Numbered from the stretch's first letter, positions 8,477-18,000 are shown. The stretch is 64,000 nt of DNA from an uncultured Planococcus sp. (GCA_947493585.1 CANLRI010000002.1:124001-188000), one strand, 5' to 3'. Notes: generated by a model not told the origin, from the letters alone. Numbers and translations are program-made.

Positions 8477-9903
8477 TGCTCGTACTCCTCATAGAAAATA
8501 TTCACAAACCGCCCATTCGGATCATATTCTTTTTTCAAGTCGAAAAAATCGCCTGTCCTTGGATAGGCTTCTGCCATTTGTTCTTTCGTGGGGTAGCCAA
8601 AATATGGCAGATAGTAACTCCCGCCATGGTCGAGCGTCACATCAATCATGTTGCGGACGACCCTCCCGGTATCTTCAATGCTCTGTGTATCTGTTCCTTG
8701 ATTGATCAGGAGGACCAGCGAGAACATATCTTCCTTCGCATAAGACAGCACCGCTTTTTCATTTTTTTCAACATAGCGGATGGTGATATTCAATAAATTA
8801 AACTGGTCTTCATCGATTAAAGTTTTCCTCAAGTCATCAATATACGCTTCAAAATTTTCCACAGGGACAAAATATTCCTGCAGCACTTCCGTGTTTTCGG
8901 GATGGCTGTATTCCATGAATTCGGAATCCGACCGCATGACGTTGTTTCGCGAAATCAATTTTCCATCAATCGAAACGGAATAGGTTTTCTGGGTATTCCA
9001 GAAAACTCTTTTCCCTTGCTCATTCAGCCGGGCAAGTCCGAGGAAAAATTTTGGAACAGCAATCAAGGTCTCCTGCTTTAATTTCTGGGGCTCCATGGGA
9101 AGGCCTTCCTGGTTCATTTCCTGATAATTAATGACATACATATCCGTCAAAAATGAATCAGGGGATAAGGAAATTCGCGCCAAATGCATCTTCATGCTTT
9201 CGTCTGCTTTGACGTTCTCGTTAAAATAATCGCTGTATTCGTCATACTGAAGCTGGTCAGAATGTATTTCATACATTTCATCGTCTGTCAGCTTTAATGT
9301 CACGTCCAGAATGACGCCGAATAACCCATAGCCTCCAACAACCGCTTGGAACAGCTCGGGGTTCTGCTCCGGACTGAGTGTCAGGATCTCGCCATTTTCA
9401 TTTAACAGGCGAAGTGATTCAACGGTGTCGATCAAGCTGCCTTGCCTGATATCAAGGCCGTGTGCATTGACGCTTAAAGAACCGCCGACAGTAAAAATAT
9501 TTTGGGACTGGCTGACTTTTAATGCCAGCCCATATGGATTGATATAGTCTTGAATGTCACGCCAAGTTGCTCCGCTTTGGATCGTTATGGTTTTTTCGCG
9601 GGCATCGAACCTCAGAATTTTATTGTACGGTTTCATATCCAGCAAGATGCCGTCGGGATACACCGTATGTCCGCCTTGGCTATGCTGCATGCCGGCAATC
9701 GCGATGGAATCTCCTTGTGACTTGGCATCAAGAACCACTTGCCGGATTTCATCCGTGCTGTCGGTCGCTTTTATCGCTTTCATTTTTACTGGCAGCAAGC
9801 GGCTTTGGTCTTTTGCTATCGGATCAGCTGATTGTTCAGTCAAATAATGGAGCGACAGGAATAAGAAAGTGATGTAAACAAGGAGCATCAAATAGCGTTT
9901 CAT
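8473..9903 (-). CDS. Membrane-anchored FAD-binding oxidase (FAD_binding_4 / VAO-like)
   Basis: A 476-residue protein with an N-terminal hydrophobic segment (residues 5-22) that acts as a signal anchor or signal peptide. The PCMH-type FAD domain follows: AGMQHSQGGH, IQSGATWRD, then VGGSLSVNAHG and VVGGYGLFGVI, the usual pyrophosphate and flavin contacts. The C-terminal part ends with NPHGRF-like DPNGRFVN, as in sugar-lactone and cytokinin oxidases. It should oxidise an alcohol or lactone outside the membrane, substrate unknown. It is the first gene of a two-gene unit with the half-MFS gene and reads divergently from the coiled-coil gene at 10229. Confidence 0.85.
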   Translation of the reverse strand: MKRYLMLLVYITFLFLSLHYLTEQSADPIAKDQSRLLPVKMKAIKATDSTDEIRQVVLDAKSQGDSIAIAGMQHSQGGHTVYPDGILLDMKPYNKILRFDAREKTITIQSGATWRDIQDYINPYGLALKVSQSQNIFTVGGSLSVNAHGLDIRQGSLIDTVESLRLLNENGEILTLSPEQNPELFQAVVGGYGLFGVILDVTLKLTDDEMYEIHSDQLQYDEYSDYFNENVKADESMKMHLARISLSPDSFLTDMYVINYQEMNQEGLPMEPQKLKQETLIAVPKFFLGLARLNEQGKRVFWNTQKTYSVSIDGKLISRNNVMRSDSEFMEYSHPENTEVLQEYFVPVENFEAYIDDLRKTLIDEDQFNLLNITIRYVEKNEKAVLSYAKEDMFSLVLLINQGTDTQSIEDTGRVVRNMIDVTLDHGGSYYLPYFGYPTKEQMAEAYPRTGDFFDLKKEYDPNGRFVNIFYEEYEQ

Positions 9904-10228
9904 AATGGATTTCCTACACTTCCTTCTAGTACGGATATACCGCTCTGCTTTTGATTTTACAATACCAAAGCTTTCTGGAAAATACTATGATATTCGATAT
10001 CTTAATGTGTTCAATAAAAACGACAGGTGCTGAAATATAAGCACCTGCCGTTTGTCATTTGTATCGTTAGAAATAAAAAATTCTTCCAGTATTTTTATAT
10101 CTTTTCGTAAATAGTCATAACCGCCTCACTCATAGGGAAGAGATTTAAAGAGACTGACAAGCTTCTTTTATCCTCTATTGCCAGTTCTTTAGTAAAATAT
10201 GAACTACCAAAGAAATGAGGAATGGACC
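9904..10228. other. Divergent intergenic region with hairpin
   Basis: This holds the promoters of the divergent FAD oxidase and coiled-coil genes. At 10018-10053 an imperfect 13-bp inverted repeat (CAGGTGC at 10024-10030, GCACCTG at 10041-10047, extended with one mismatch) is followed on the minus strand by GTTTTT. It could be a terminator or a protein site. I see no gene here. Confidence 0.5.
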
Positions 10229-11461
10229 ATGGAATATATTTATCTCTTGATTGCGGCAATCGCAGTGATATTAGTGGGCGTCTTTATTTATTTCAGAAAG
10301 AATAAAGATGCATCTATTCAAATAGAAGAAACGCCTAGTGAAAGCGTGGAGGAAGAAATTGAAGTTGAGGAGCCTGAGCCGGAAGACGACGACAGCCATT
10401 TGAACCCGGTCGTGACGGAAGTGAAGGACGCGGAACTCGTCAAGAGCGGCTACAACCGAATCGAGATCCCTGCGAATATGATTCCTGTGATCGCTGAGAC
10501 CTTAAAAGACGGAGCGATGATTTTCCACCAAAGCCGGACCTTCCGCGTGCAGTTCAGCCCGGAAGTTGTGAAGGGCTTGAAGGATAAGAGTATGACGCTG
10601 ATTGAGCGGGTCAACGGCAAGGGCTATATGCCGGCGGTGAAAAAAGACAGCGTGAAAGGGATATACGAACAGGCCGTCTTGGTGAGACGCGTGAATCCTG
10701 GGCTCGTGGCCAATGCGAGCATGAGCTTATTGACGACCGTGGTCGGCCAGCAGCAACTCATGGAAATCCAAAGTTCCTTGAAGAGCATGGAGAAAAAACT
10801 CGAGACGCTCATCCAACACCGCGAACATGATTTCGCAGGGAAGATAGACGCGCGCTTCGGCTATTTCAAAGAAGTCATCGAACGCTTCCGGAGAAACGGC
10901 ATCACACTCGGCGGCGTAGAGGACGCAGAAATCGAAGGCTTTTACACGGCGACTCTGCAGGATTTGAAAGTGCTAACGAAAGACTTGAAAGCCATTGTCG
11001 CAGACGTCGAGAACTTGAAAGAGCACGAAACGCTGCGGAAATGGGGAGAGGCCCCCGTGAAAAAAGAGTACGAGCAACTCATCGGGCGCTTCAACGCTAA
11101 ACAGGAATTATTGCTGTTGAACGTTCAGTTTATCCAGGAATGCTACGAGCCGTATCTGCGGACCATCCGAAATTACGAGGAAGCCGACGTGAAATCTCAG
11201 ACTTTGGCGGAGATCGTTGCGGAGAATCATCTATTGATTCAGGGCATTGAAGAGAAAGTGAAAAGCATCGAAGAAAACTATAAAGTGAAGATCAACTTCG
11301 GCCTGAAAGCCTTGAAGTATCGGAACTTGGAGAGCTTGAAAGAACTGGCGCCTGTGAAGATTAACGAGCAACAAGTTGCGGAGCAGGAGGTTCCTTCTGA
11401 AGTGTTGGTTGAAGTGACGGAAGATGAGAAGGCTTATGCTTATGTGCCGCGGAGAGAGTGA
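10229..11461 (+). CDS. Membrane-anchored coiled-coil protein, unknown function
   Basis: About 410 residues. An N-terminal transmembrane helix (MEYIYLLIAAIAVILVGVFI) is followed by a very acidic linker (SVEEEIEVEEPEPEDDD), then a soluble domain and long heptad-like helices (about residues 170-370) predicted to coil. I know no family for it. The ATG at 10229 has GAGGA 7 bases upstream, while the frame's earlier ATG at 10199 has none. Topology suggests a cytoplasmic body tethered to the membrane, possibly a scaffold. The gene is followed within two bases by a dispersed element and then a bidirectional terminator. Confidence 0.75.
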   Translation: MEYIYLLIAAIAVILVGVFIYFRKNKDASIQIEETPSESVEEEIEVEEPEPEDDDSHLNPVVTEVKDAELVKSGYNRIEIPANMIPVIAETLKDGAMIFHQSRTFRVQFSPEVVKGLKDKSMTLIERVNGKGYMPAVKKDSVKGIYEQAVLVRRVNPGLVANASMSLLTTVVGQQQLMEIQSSLKSMEKKLETLIQHREHDFAGKIDARFGYFKEVIERFRRNGITLGGVEDAEIEGFYTATLQDLKVLTKDLKAIVADVENLKEHETLRKWGEAPVKKEYEQLIGRFNAKQELLLLNVQFIQECYEPYLRTIRNYEEADVKSQTLAEIVAENHLLIQGIEEKVKSIEENYKVKINFGLKALKYRNLESLKELAPVKINEQQVAEQEVPSEVLVEVTEDEKAYAYVPRRE

Positions 11462-11462
11462 A

Positions 11463-11550
11463 TGTCCCTGTGCACCACACAATTCTACGGATAGAAACCT
11501 TGATGTAGAAAGGATTGTGTTGCCTAACGTCCCTGTGCACGACACAATTC
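11463..11550 (+). repeat. Dispersed bipartite element (locus 2), two units 65 bp apart
   Basis: Units at 11463-11485 (variable part CACC) and 11528-11550 (CACG). The 42-bp spacer contains AAACCTTGATGTAG. The first unit begins two bases after the stop codon, and a terminator stem starts 7 bases after the second. Confidence 0.92.
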
Positions 11551-11556
11551 ATCGCG

Positions 11557-11615
11557 AAAAACACCCTCTATTGAGCGATTGGCATTTGCCGCCGCTCCAT
11601 GGAGGGTGTTTTTTC
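11557..11615. terminator. Bidirectional terminator between convergent genes
   Basis: Stem ACACCCTC (11561-11568) with GAGGGTGT (11602-11609), flanked by A-run and T-run, can end both the coiled-coil gene (+) and the amidase gene (-). Confidence 0.85.
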
Positions 11616-11628
11616 ATGTCTATTGGAT

Positions 11629-13086
11629 TCAGCGCGATTTCAAATCTGGAGAAATCCGTTTCTGCGTAGCTTGCTCATAGGAATAAGCCAGTTCAATCAA
11701 ACGCGCTTCGCTGAATGCTTGTGCACTGAATGTTACGCCAACCGGATGTCCGTCTTCTGTGTAGCCGGCCGGAACCGTGATGGACGGATAGCCCGCTTTG
11801 GCCGGCATCGCCGCGCCGCGGTTGTTTTGGAAAAGGAGCGCGTCGAGTTGGTGCTGTTTCATGACGAGGTCGATGCCTTCAGTCGTTGAAGAACGCCAGT
11901 CGATTTCGCGGTGTTCCAAGTAAGTCGAGTCGTTCGGATCGTCGCTTAACGATTGCGCTTTCTCCAATACGGCTTGGCCGAATTTCATGCGGCGCTCCGG
12001 GTCTTGTTGGTTGAATGCGATGACGTCCGCGAGCGATTTGACCGGCACATCATCTGGTGTCGTGGCGAGATAGTCGTTGACGCCGCGCTTGAATTCATAC
12101 CATAAGACGTCTGATTCAAACTCCTGTTTTGGAATCGTCAATTCGACGACGGTGGCGCCGAGTGCTTTGATTTGTTCGATCGCTGCATCCATAATGGCGC
12201 GTTCTTCCGGGGCTTCATTGTTCAAAAACGATGAGTCCACGCCGATGCGAGCGCCTTTTAAGCCGTCTGATTTCAGATGCGGCGTGTAATCGGTGAGTGC
12301 GCATGCTGCGCTCCCCAGTGTCGCTGGATCCTGTTCGTCGACGCCGGTCATCGCGCCAAGCAAGATTGCCGCGTCTGTCACGGTGCGTGCCATTGGTCCG
12401 GCAGTATCCTGGCTTTCAGCGATCGGGATGATGCGCGATCGGCTGATGAGCCCGACGGTCGGTTTGATGCCGACGATGGAATTAGCGCTCGATGGGCTAA
12501 GGATCGAGCCCGAAGTTTCCGTGCCGACACCGACGACCGCGAAGTTCGACGCGATCGCAGCACCCGTTCCCGAACTCGATCCGCCGACGTCTTCCGGTTT
12601 GAAGACATCGATGCCGTACGGATTTTTTACCTGGCCAGCGAGTGAGCTATAGCCGCTCGGACCGTCTTGCGACATGAAATACGCCCATTCGCTTAAATTC
12701 ACTTTGCCGAGAATGATGGCGCCGGCGTTTCGCAGTTGCTTCGCCACGAAGGCGTCGTCTTTCGCGAAATTGTGCTCGAGTGCGATGGCACCGGCAGTTG
12801 TTGGCATTGAATCTTTCGTTTCGATATTATCTTTCAGCAACACCGGAATGCCGTAGAGCGGGCCTTGACTCTCCTGTCCGCGTTGTTCGTCCAGTTGGGC
12901 TGCGATTTCGAGTGCGTCCGGATTGATGGCGCGGACGGAATTAATGTTCGGTCCGTTTTGATCGAACTTTTCGATCCGGTCAAAGTAGGCTTGAACCAAT
13001 TCGACGGAGGTCAGTTTTTGGTCACGAAATGCTTGTTGGATATCTTCAATGGTCGCTTCGATCAGTTTAAATGTGCTTGTTACCAT
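11629..13086 (-). CDS. Amidase signature family hydrolase
   Basis: A 485-residue protein with the amidase signature Ser-cisSer-Lys apparatus: Lys in PVLLKDNIE (about residue 86), the glycine/serine loop GGSSSGTG, and the nucleophile Ser in TETSGSI. GIKPTVGLISR and DTAGPMARTV complete the signature. It hydrolyses a carboxamide bond. The size and lack of a GatB/GatC partner nearby argue against tRNA-dependent GatA and for a free-standing amidase such as aryl-acylamidase or cyclic-amide hydrolase. No signal peptide is seen. AGGAG lies 8 bases before the ATG. It is monocistronic and shares the terminator at 11557-11615. Confidence 0.92.
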   Translation of the reverse strand: MVTSTFKLIEATIEDIQQAFRDQKLTSVELVQAYFDRIEKFDQNGPNINSVRAINPDALEIAAQLDEQRGQESQGPLYGIPVLLKDNIETKDSMPTTAGAIALEHNFAKDDAFVAKQLRNAGAIILGKVNLSEWAYFMSQDGPSGYSSLAGQVKNPYGIDVFKPEDVGGSSSGTGAAIASNFAVVGVGTETSGSILSPSSANSIVGIKPTVGLISRSRIIPIAESQDTAGPMARTVTDAAILLGAMTGVDEQDPATLGSAACALTDYTPHLKSDGLKGARIGVDSSFLNNEAPEERAIMDAAIEQIKALGATVVELTIPKQEFESDVLWYEFKRGVNDYLATTPDDVPVKSLADVIAFNQQDPERRMKFGQAVLEKAQSLSDDPNDSTYLEHREIDWRSSTTEGIDLVMKQHQLDALLFQNNRGAAMPAKAGYPSITVPAGYTEDGHPVGVTFSAQAFSEARLIELAYSYEQATQKRISPDLKSR

Positions 13087-13163
13087 ATGTAGGCTCCTCG
13101 CTATAATGATGTACTTTCTTTAATTGTACATGAATTCCTAATTTTGCATAAAGTTTTGGTTCG

Positions 13164-13250
13164 TGTCCCTGTGCACGACACAATTCTCCGGGTGAAAACC
13201 TTGTTGTGGAAGGGTTTTTATGTTGCGACGTCCCTGTGCATCACACAATT
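13164..13250 (+). repeat. Dispersed bipartite element (locus 3)
   Basis: Units at 13164-13186 (CACG) and 13229-13250 (CATC, lacking the last C), 65 bp apart, spacer with AAACCTTGTTGTGG. Unusually it lies between two divergent genes, amidase and M14 peptidase, with no terminator beside it. The rest of 13087-13393 is AT-rich promoter DNA. Confidence 0.9.
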
Positions 13251-13393
13251 ATCGTTTTTAGTAGCTAAAGCAATATTTCAATAACTGGAATAAAGTCCTA
13301 TTTTTAATAATTAATCCTTTTGCCTACTTCGGATTACGAAATATTCTGTTATATTAAGAGCTGGTAATAAAAATTTCAAGGTGAAGGGATGTT

Positions 13394-16171
13394 ATGTGGA
13401 TGAAAAAAGTTTTTGCAGGATGGCTCTCGGTAGTGCTGGTATTGTCAGCGTTTGTGCCGACAATGGCCGCAAATGAAACGGGGTCTAGCGCGACTGAACA
13501 AGCGACTGCGCTTGAAGTCAGCCGTTCGGTCTTTTCGTTGACAGAAGCGCGCACTGTTGAAGTGTCGGCTGATTTAGGCGAAGGGGTCGATTTGGAAGAT
13601 GTCGAATTCCAGTTTGGCGGAAAGCCGCTGTCCGAATGGCAGCAATGGACAGAAGGCCAACAATACAATGGCGACCCGTTCATCACGGTCGTTGAAGAGC
13701 CTTCTTTTGTGGAAGGCACGAACAAAATCACTGCGGTGCTGGAATTCGGTTTATTGTACGGGACGGATGATTTATCCAACCGCACGATCCGCACTCAATA
13801 CCAGCAATTTATCGGTGACTATGAACTGGCGCTAGTTGATTCGGCAAGCGGCGACAAAGCGACAGCGACTGTCGAATTGAACGTCTACGATGAGTTCAAG
13901 TTTTACGATGAATTAAAACCGGCGATCGATGACATTTTCGAAGCCGCTGAACAAGATGCGGACAACGATCGCTACCTCGAATATCAGACCGTCGGCAAAA
14001 CGGTGGAAGGGCGCGATATTCATTTCGTCATTTTGGCACGAGATGAAGCAGCGGTCGATCAGTATTTGAATGAAACTTTGCCGACTGCACTCGAAGATCC
14101 GGAAAGTTTAATTGAAAAACTCGAGAACGATACGATGGGCGATTACCAAGTGCCAATCTGGTTCAATAATATCCACCCGGACGAAGTGGAAGGCGTGGAT
14201 GTACAAGTTGAGCTATTGGAGAAATTCGCTTTGGAAGACGAAGTGAAATTCATGAATACAGACGGCGAGACGGAATTCGAAGAGAACTTGAATGTGGACG
14301 AAGTTTTGGACGATGCGATTTTCCTCTATATGTTCACGAGCAACCCGGATGGCAGAGCGGCCAACACGCGCGCGAACGCCGAGGGCTTTGACTTGAACCG
14401 CGACAATGCGTACCAGACGCAAGTGGAAACGCAGCAAGTGAATGAAGTGCTGTCGAAATGGACGCCACTATCATTTGTGGATTTCCACGGCTATGTAGAC
14501 GGATTCTTGATCGAACCGGCAACACCGCCGCATAACCCGAACTTTGAATACGATTTGTTGATCGACAATATGATGGAACAAGCGAATGCGATGGGGCAGG
14601 CGGGCATCGCGAATTCCGAGCTGACGTCTTATTTCATTGCCAAAGACGGCTATGGTTCGGGCTGGGATGATATGACGCCAGCGTACACCGCGATTTACGC
14701 GATGCTCCACGGTTCACTCGGCCATACGATCGAAGTGCCGACATTGAGCCAAGACGGTTATAACGCATTGGTTGGTAGCGGCCTTGGTGCGGCGAATTAT
14801 GTGCATGACAATAAAGACCAATTGTATAAAGAGCAATTGGAGATTTTCAAACGCGGCGTGGACGGGGAAGATAACCGTGCCGTCGATGAATATTACGTCA
14901 ATGCGGCGGGTGAAGTGATCGGCCGCGACCGCGGAGACAATGAAAACTTCTTCCCGGATTATTACGTGATTCCGACTGATGACAAGAACCAGAAGAATGC
15001 ACTTGAAGCATATAACATGGCGGAGTATTTGATCCGCAACGGCGTGGAAGTCGAAAAGACCGTGAAGCCTGTAAAAGTGGACGGAGTGACTTATCCGAAA
15101 GGCACATTCATCGTGCCGATGGACCAGGCGAAGCGCGGCTTGGCGAATGCCATGCTCTATGAAGGCGATAATGTCTCTGATTGGGATGCGATGTATGACC
15201 CAATCGTCGTCAACTTCTCGGATTTGAGAGGCTTTGATTTGGAAGAAGTACGCAGTGAAGGATTGTTCGATGGCAAGACGCAAGAACTTGAAGAAGCGGT
15301 CGTTCCGACAAGCACGGTCAAAGGGAATGCGCCGAAACAAATTCTTGAGAACTCCACGAACGATGCGATCCGCATCGTCAACGCGTTGCTCTCTGACGGC
15401 AAGACAGTGGAAGTGCTGACGGAGGGTAAAGGCAAAGCGGAGGCTGGAGATTTTGTCGTCGCAACGAACGATCTTCGTCCGTATGCCGATGATTATTATT
15501 TTGAAACGCAAGTGTTCGGCAACGGCAAAAATGCCGACAAAGAAGTATTGGAGCAGCCGAGCGTTGCAGCAACGGGCTCTGCGCAATTGAACTTCTCGTT
15601 GCGCCAGCTTGGATTTGAACTGACAGACGCTGCAGGCGCAGATGTCATTGTCAGCGATAGCGGTTCATTCAACGCCGCACAAGTCACCGGCAAAACCTTT
15701 GTCGGGATCGGTGCCCCTGCTTTGAATGCCGTGAGTAAGAGTGGTTTGCTTCCAGGGTTCGCGTACAAGAGCACAAGAGGCAGCCATGAAGGACTCGTAA
15801 AAGCCAATGTCGCGGAACATCCGTTGACTGCCGGATACGAGCAGGAAGAAAATCTCTACGTCACGACCGGCTCGTGGATTTCTGGCGTTCCGGAAGGCGC
15901 AGAAGTTCTCGCAAGCTTCCAAGACAGCGACGATTTCTATCTCGCTGGCTGGTGGCCTGGATATGAACAAGCTCGTGGCCAGACGATGGCCATTACGGCA
16001 GAACAGGGAGAGACGACGTTTAACTTGTTCGCGAACTCACTCGCTTTCCGCGCCCATACCGAGCACAGCTACCGCTTTATCGCGAACTCGATTTACGATG
16101 CGGTGAGTGTGGAAGCTGAAGTGGTGGAGAAAGGGAAAGGAAAAGGAAAAGGAAAAGGGAAGAAGAAATAG
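13394..16171 (+). CDS. Secreted M14-family zinc metallocarboxypeptidase
   Basis: A 925-residue exoenzyme. A signal peptide (MKKVFAGWL, hydrophobic core, cleavage after TMAA) is followed by a propeptide-like region and the M14 catalytic domain. Zinc ligands are seen as HPDE (HxxE, near residue 260) and the His of VDFHGY (near 364); substrate contacts NPDG and NRD, and the catalytic Glu in HTIEVP (near 446) are also present. The C-terminal third resembles a glutamine-amidotransferase-like fold found in related large M14 proteins. The protein ends in a Lys/Gly alternating tail (KGKGKGKGKGKKK), which may bind the anionic cell wall. Starts at 13394 or 13400 are both possible. A dispersed element starts 5 bases after the stop. 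Confidence 0.9.
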   Translation: MWMKKVFAGWLSVVLVLSAFVPTMAANETGSSATEQATALEVSRSVFSLTEARTVEVSADLGEGVDLEDVEFQFGGKPLSEWQQWTEGQQYNGDPFITVVEEPSFVEGTNKITAVLEFGLLYGTDDLSNRTIRTQYQQFIGDYELALVDSASGDKATATVELNVYDEFKFYDELKPAIDDIFEAAEQDADNDRYLEYQTVGKTVEGRDIHFVILARDEAAVDQYLNETLPTALEDPESLIEKLENDTMGDYQVPIWFNNIHPDEVEGVDVQVELLEKFALEDEVKFMNTDGETEFEENLNVDEVLDDAIFLYMFTSNPDGRAANTRANAEGFDLNRDNAYQTQVETQQVNEVLSKWTPLSFVDFHGYVDGFLIEPATPPHNPNFEYDLLIDNMMEQANAMGQAGIANSELTSYFIAKDGYGSGWDDMTPAYTAIYAMLHGSLGHTIEVPTLSQDGYNALVGSGLGAANYVHDNKDQLYKEQLEIFKRGVDGEDNRAVDEYYVNAAGEVIGRDRGDNENFFPDYYVIPTDDKNQKNALEAYNMAEYLIRNGVEVEKTVKPVKVDGVTYPKGTFIVPMDQAKRGLANAMLYEGDNVSDWDAMYDPIVVNFSDLRGFDLEEVRSEGLFDGKTQELEEAVVPTSTVKGNAPKQILENSTNDAIRIVNALLSDGKTVEVLTEGKGKAEAGDFVVATNDLRPYADDYYFETQVFGNGKNADKEVLEQPSVAATGSAQLNFSLRQLGFELTDAAGADVIVSDSGSFNAAQVTGKTFVGIGAPALNAVSKSGLLPGFAYKSTRGSHEGLVKANVAEHPLTAGYEQEENLYVTTGSWISGVPEGAEVLASFQDSDDFYLAGWWPGYEQARGQTMAITAEQGETTFNLFANSLAFRAHTEHSYRFIANSIYDAVSVEAEVVEKGKGKGKGKGKKK

Positions 16172-16175
16172 TACA

Positions 16176-16263
16176 TGTCCCTGTGCACCACACAATTCTG
16201 TGGGTGAGAACCTTGATATAGTGGCGTTTGTGTGACGTGCCGCCCCTGTGCACGACACAATTC
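16176..16263 (+). repeat. Dispersed bipartite element (locus 4)
   Basis: Units at 16176-16198 (CACC) and 16241-16263 (CACG; second unit has GCCCC in place of GTCCC), 65 bp apart; spacer has GAACCTTGATATAG. It fits exactly between the peptidase stop codon and a terminator stem at 16266. Confidence 0.92.
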
Positions 16264-16265
16264 AG

Positions 16266-16303
16266 GATCCGCTCCATTCGACAATGGAGCGGATCTCTTT
16301 TTA
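16266..16303 (+). terminator. Terminator after the M14 peptidase
   Basis: Perfect 13-bp stem GATCCGCTCCATT (16266-16278) with 16283-16295, 4-nt loop, then CTTTTTATT. Confidence 0.93.
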
Positions 16304-16392
16304 TTCGCTAGAGAAATTTCGGAAGCCGAATGATTTGAATTCATGGAGCTGTAAGAGTAATCTGAAAATAGATTTGAGAGGAGTGGAAGTAG

Positions 16393-17235
16393 ATGGCAAA
16401 AGCAATTCCAGAAGTGATATTAAATGACGGCACGACTTTGCCGGTGACAGGGCTCGGTACATACGGACTGTGGGGCAATGCCGGAGCGAACGCCGTCAGT
16501 AGCGGCATCAACGCAGGCTACCGCTTGATCGATACGGCGTATAATTACGAAAACGAAGGCGCGGTCGGTGAAGGCATACGGCGCAGCGGCATTCCCCGTG
16601 ACGAGCTGTGGGTAACGTCGAAACTGCCGGGGCGTTATCACACATACGAAAAAGCTTTGGTGGCGATTCAGGAATCGCTATTCCGCGCGCAATTGGATTA
16701 TTTCGACCTCTATTTGATTCACTGGCCGTTGCCGAATCAAGATACGTATGTGGAAGCGTGGCAAGCTTTGATTGACGCACAAAAATGGGGGCTCGTCCGC
16801 TCAATCGGCGTCAGCAATTTCCTGCCTGAGCATTTGGAGCGCATCATCAAAGAAACCGGCGTGAAGCCGAGCGTGAACCAAGTGGAATTGCATCCGTTCT
16901 TCAACCAGGCGCATCAGCGAAAAGCACATACCGAGCACAACATCCAAACGCAGTCGTGGAGCCCAATCGCGAGGGCGAAGGATATCATGATGAATGACAC
17001 CATCCGCCAGATTGCGGAAGCTCATTCCAAAACGATCGCGCAAGTCGTGCTGCGCTGGCAATACCAGATCGGATCGGTATCGATTCCGCGCTCTACCTCG
17101 CCCGAACGCCAACGCGAAAACCTGGCCATTTTCGATTTCGAGTTAAGCGACAGCGAAATGACGGCAATTTCAGAGTTGTCCCGCCCGGATGGCCGTTTGT
17201 TTGATATGGACCCGGCGACGCATGAAGAGTTTTAA
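16393..17235 (+). CDS. Aldo/keto reductase
   Basis: A 280-residue NADPH-dependent oxidoreductase of the AKR superfamily. The catalytic tetrad is visible: Asp and Tyr in LIDTAYNYENE (about residues 45-52), Lys in VTSKLPG and His in YLIHWPLP. RSIGVSNF and the C-terminal SIPRSTSPERQREN (cofactor phosphate contacts) are intact. Full family length. It probably reduces aldehydes such as methylglyoxal, a guess from family members in Bacillus. Monocistronic, with its own terminator. Confidence 0.93.
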   Translation: MAKAIPEVILNDGTTLPVTGLGTYGLWGNAGANAVSSGINAGYRLIDTAYNYENEGAVGEGIRRSGIPRDELWVTSKLPGRYHTYEKALVAIQESLFRAQLDYFDLYLIHWPLPNQDTYVEAWQALIDAQKWGLVRSIGVSNFLPEHLERIIKETGVKPSVNQVELHPFFNQAHQRKAHTEHNIQTQSWSPIARAKDIMMNDTIRQIAEAHSKTIAQVVLRWQYQIGSVSIPRSTSPERQRENLAIFDFELSDSEMTAISELSRPDGRLFDMDPATHEEF

Positions 17236-17314
17236 TGAAAAGATAGGTGGCTTAAGCCATTTGAATATGATTTGTGCTGAACTTCATTCAAAAACAGGTT
17301 CTGCAACGAACTAG

Positions 17315-17358
17315 AAGACCCGCCGATCCGTAAAGGGATAGGCAGGTCTTGTTTTTTT
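17315..17358 (+). terminator. Terminator between aldo/keto reductase and peptidoglycan-binding gene
   Basis: Stem AAGACC...GGTCTT extended by CGCCGATCC/GGATAGGC (17315-17350), then GTTTTTTT. It lies between convergent genes. Confidence 0.88.
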
Positions 17359-17364
17359 AGAAAA

Positions 17365-18000
17365 CTAATATTCACCGTATAACACCGTCCACGTATTCAC
17401 CCCGACAACTCCATCGACTTTCAGCCCTTTATCGGCCTGGTATTGCCGAACATTCCGGTTAGTTTCTGGCCCGAAGATGCCATCGACCTCCGTCTTCAAT
17501 CCGTAGTCGTTCAATGTCCACTGCAGCAACTCCACTTCGATGCGCTGGCTGCCTTGACGCAAGGTGTACTGATGCTCCGGCGCGATGGCCATTAAATTTT
17601 TCAGCCTTGCCGGCAGTTCATTGTCATCCGAAGGCTGTTGGTGTTCGGCGTAAATGGCGACCCACGTATACATGCCGACGATGCCATCAACGACGAGTCC
17701 CTTCTTCTGCTGATATTGCCGAACGTTGCGGTCGGTCTCCGCTCCGAAGATGCCGTCGACTTCCGTCTTCAATCCATAGTCGTTCAATGTCCATTGCAGC
17801 AGCTCGACTTCAATCCGTTTGCTTCCTTGACGCAGCGTGAATTGATGCTCCGGGGCGATGTCCATCAGGTTCTCGAGGTTTTCGGGTAGTTGGTTTTCTG
17901 TTGTCGATCCGTGGCTTACGGCAGCGGCTGAATCAAAAGACAAGGGAAGTACAGCGAATAATCCGAATGCGAGAAGCATTGGAAGCCAAATTTTCTTCAT
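17365..18000 (-). CDS. Secreted protein with two tandem peptidoglycan-binding domains
   Basis: About 211 residues: signal peptide (MKKIWLPMLLAFGLFAVLPL, cleavage near SAAA), then two near-identical repeats of roughly 85 residues. Each begins LxNLMxIAPEHQ and contains LRQGSxRIEVELLQWTLN and VDGIFG...TxRNVRQYQ, the PG_binding_1 fold. No catalytic domain is attached, so it can bind wall but probably not cleave it. The duplication is also obvious at DNA level. I set the start at ATG 18000, with GGGAGGA 9 bases upstream, and not at the more distal ATG at 18060. Confidence 0.88.
   Translation of the reverse strand: MKKIWLPMLLAFGLFAVLPLSFDSAAAVSHGSTTENQLPENLENLMDIAPEHQFTLRQGSKRIEVELLQWTLNDYGLKTEVDGIFGAETDRNVRQYQQKKGLVVDGIVGMYTWVAIYAEHQQPSDDNELPARLKNLMAIAPEHQYTLRQGSQRIEVELLQWTLNDYGLKTEVDGIFGPETNRNVRQYQADKGLKVDGVVGVNTWTVLYGEY

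Noticed and set aside
14714..15586. Minus-strand ORF of 290 codons
   Set aside because: It is antisense to the M14 peptidase gene, shows no recognisable domain and has an Arg/His-rich composition typical of a shadow frame.
16037..16344. Antisense ORFs running through the dispersed elements (for example with ELCGAQGH or IVWCTG)
   Set aside because: Open frames arise from the repeat sequence itself; no ribosome sites or consistent starts are found from locus to locus.
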